Shown one piece after another: positions 62,911-64,000 of a DNA stretch of 64,000 nt. The notes beneath the pieces were generated by a model. It did no database searches. It was not told the origin of the DNA and was given only the letters and a program-made list of their open reading frames with translations. The stretch comes from Herbaspirillum sp. AP02. Its GTDB lineage: Bacteria; Pseudomonadota; Gammaproteobacteria; Burkholderiales; Burkholderiaceae_D. Made by a program: the position numbers and the translations under genes. Where the stretch lies: contig NZ_JADWMY010000003.1 in the NCBI RefSeq assembly GCF_015767275.1, positions 62,001 through 126,000 of the forward strand. The letters are read 5' to 3'. Position 1 is the first letter of the stretch. Each line of letters opens with the position of its first letter.

Positions 62911-63660
62911 TCAGCGTGGCGACAGGCGTCGTCCCAGCCACATCAGGCCGCCGTTGCAGGCCAGGGCAAAGACCGAAAGCAGTAATGCCACCGCCATGAT
63001 GGTGCGGATGTCGCCCAGGTTCATGGCATTGGTCAGCAGGAAACCCAGCCCGCGCTGCGAGGCGAACATCTCCCCGATCAGGACCCCCAGCAGCGTCAGC
63101 GAAAAGGCCAGGCGCAGGCCGGCCGTGATTTCCGGCAGGATGGCCGGCAGTACGATGTGCAGCAGCGACTGACGCCGCGTCAGCCGCATCGACTGGCCGG
63201 CGCGCAGCAGCACCGGGCGCATCTGGCGGATCGCATTCATCGTGAAGACCATGATGGGGATGATGCCGTGCATCACTCCGAAGGCCACCTTGGCCGACAG
63301 ACCCAGCCCGAACACCAGCAGCACCAGCGGATAGAGCGTGACCTTGGGGATGGCATACATGTTCAGGAGGATGGGTTCGGAGACGTCGCGTGCCATCCGG
63401 TTCACGCCCAGCAGCAGGCCGGCCGCCAGGCCACCCACCAGCCCGATCAGCAGGGCGTAGAGCAGGGCCTTGCCGGTTTCCAGCGCATGCAGCCAGAACT
63501 CGCTGGTCTGCATCATGCTGCCCAGGGTCAGCACGGCCTGTCCTGGCGAGGCCAGCGCACTGCCGCCATTGATCCAGTACAGGCCCTGCCAGGATGCGGC
63601 CAGGCCGGCCGCCAGCAGGGCGTAGAGCAGCGGGGTTTGCATCTCGCGCATCGGTTTCAT
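62911..63660 (-). CDS. ABC transporter permease (SsuC/TauC/ThiX-like)
   Basis: 249 residues, six membrane segments. The cytoplasmic EAA loop is LPAILPEITAGLRLAFSLTLLGVLIGE. This is the BPD_transp_1 family used for sulfonates, nitrate, taurine or pyrimidine precursors; the substrate is not evident. GAAAGGACATGCC precedes the ATG. It is 11 bases downstream of a second permease gene, so the transporter uses a permease heterodimer. A terminator follows. Confidence 0.9.
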   Translation of the reverse strand: MKPMREMQTPLLYALLAAGLAASWQGLYWINGGSALASPGQAVLTLGSMMQTSEFWLHALETGKALLYALLIGLVGGLAAGLLLGVNRMARDVSEPILLNMYAIPKVTLYPLVLLVFGLGLSAKVAFGVMHGIIPIMVFTMNAIRQMRPVLLRAGQSMRLTRRQSLLHIVLPAILPEITAGLRLAFSLTLLGVLIGEMFASQRGLGFLLTNAMNLGDIRTIMAVALLLSVFALACNGGLMWLGRRLSPR

Positions 63661-63671
63661 GGCATGTCCTT

Positions 63672-64000
63672 TCAGCGACGCAGGCGCGCCTGCAGGCGGC
63701 GGTCCAGCGCGTTCAGCAGGAGGTTGACGAGGGTCACGCTGGCCAGCACCAGGAACATCAGCGCATACATGTCGTTGTTCTCGAAGTTGTTGTAGGCATA
63801 GCCGATCGCATAGCCTATTCCCGAGCCCGAGAGGATGAACTCGGAGGCGATCACGCCGATGAAGGCATAGGCCACCACCAGCTTCACCCCGGTAAAGAGG
63901 TAGGGCAGTGCCGCCGGCAGCTTCACGCGCACCGCCGATTGCCAGGGCGTGAGCCGCAGTACCCGGGCGGTCTTGTGCAGGGCGCGCGGGATACGGTCCA
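63672..64000 (-). CDS. ABC transporter permease, 5' part outside the window
   Basis: The visible 108 C-terminal residues include the EAA loop VKLPAALPYLFTGVKLVVAYAFIGVIASE followed by two membrane segments and RRLQARLRR at the end. The frame is open to base 64000 (RIPRALHKTARVLRLTPWQSA), so the start lies beyond. It pairs with the permease at 62911-63660. The ATPase and binding protein are presumably further right. Confidence 0.88.
   Translation of the reverse strand, partial: DRIPRALHKTARVLRLTPWQSAVRVKLPAALPYLFTGVKLVVAYAFIGVIASEFILSGSGIGYAIGYAYNNFENNDMYALMFLVLASVTLVNLLLNALDRRLQARLRR

Noticed and set aside
1..64000. tRNA, rRNA or classical riboswitch genes
   Set aside because: I scanned the intergenic regions for tRNA-like cloverleaf ends and common riboswitch cores and saw none that I could support.

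Overview
The window is high-GC (about 64 percent by eye), densely coded DNA. Its gene content (Wss-type acetylated-cellulose operon, catechol branch of benzoate degradation, BenE/BenK uptake, RsbRST module) points to a betaproteobacterium of the Oxalobacteraceae, most likely Herbaspirillum or a close relative. The genus is an inference; no rRNA or tRNA gene is present to anchor it.

Layout. 1-6643: catabolic and regulatory genes on the minus strand (FAH-family hydrolase, two SDRs, an MFS exporter, an amidohydrolase) with a divergent LysR. 6709-11612: a chemoreceptor, a second LysR, then copC-copD. 11652-13199: an exported argininosuccinate-lyase-like protein. 13421-17995: an SOS-box-controlled repair pair, a FAN1-like VRR-NUC nuclease followed by a PD-(D/E)XK/XPD-type nuclease-helicase gene that is split by two different MITE-like elements. 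18758-34247: cellulose synthesis and acetylation (BcsP/R-BcsQ fusion, bcsA, bcsB, bcsZ, bcsC, wssF-I). 34280-34545: a third MITE-like copy. 34652-40875: a complete four-gene Wadjet (JetABCD / MksFEBG) plasmid-defence system. 41529-47635: a stressosome-type operon (RsbR, RsbS, RsbT, RsbX-like phosphatase, two hybrid histidine kinases). 47673-59378: benzoate to beta-ketoadipate (pcaD, catC, LysR, catB, catA, benABCD, a RidA homologue, benK, benE). 59396-62289: two tandem large GTPases. 62393-62812: a small secreted protein. 62911-64000: two ABC permease genes running off the edge.

How the parts work together. BenK/BenE import benzoate, BenABC and BenD convert it to catechol, CatA opens the ring, and CatB, CatC and PcaD deliver beta-ketoadipate. 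The LysR gene is divergent from catB with a BenM/CatM-like half-site pair between them, whereas catC-pcaD has a separate palindrome of the IclR (PcaR/PcaU) type. The cellulose operon has the gene order of Pseudomonas wssA-I, so the exported cellulose is probably O-acetylated, with c-di-GMP control through the PilZ domain of BcsA.

The least expected signal is the family of 266-267 bp elements. There are three copies in two sequence subfamilies. Each has perfect terminal inverted repeats and two internal compound hairpins, and no ORF. Two copies sit inside one helicase gene whose three pieces remain open and would rejoin in frame.
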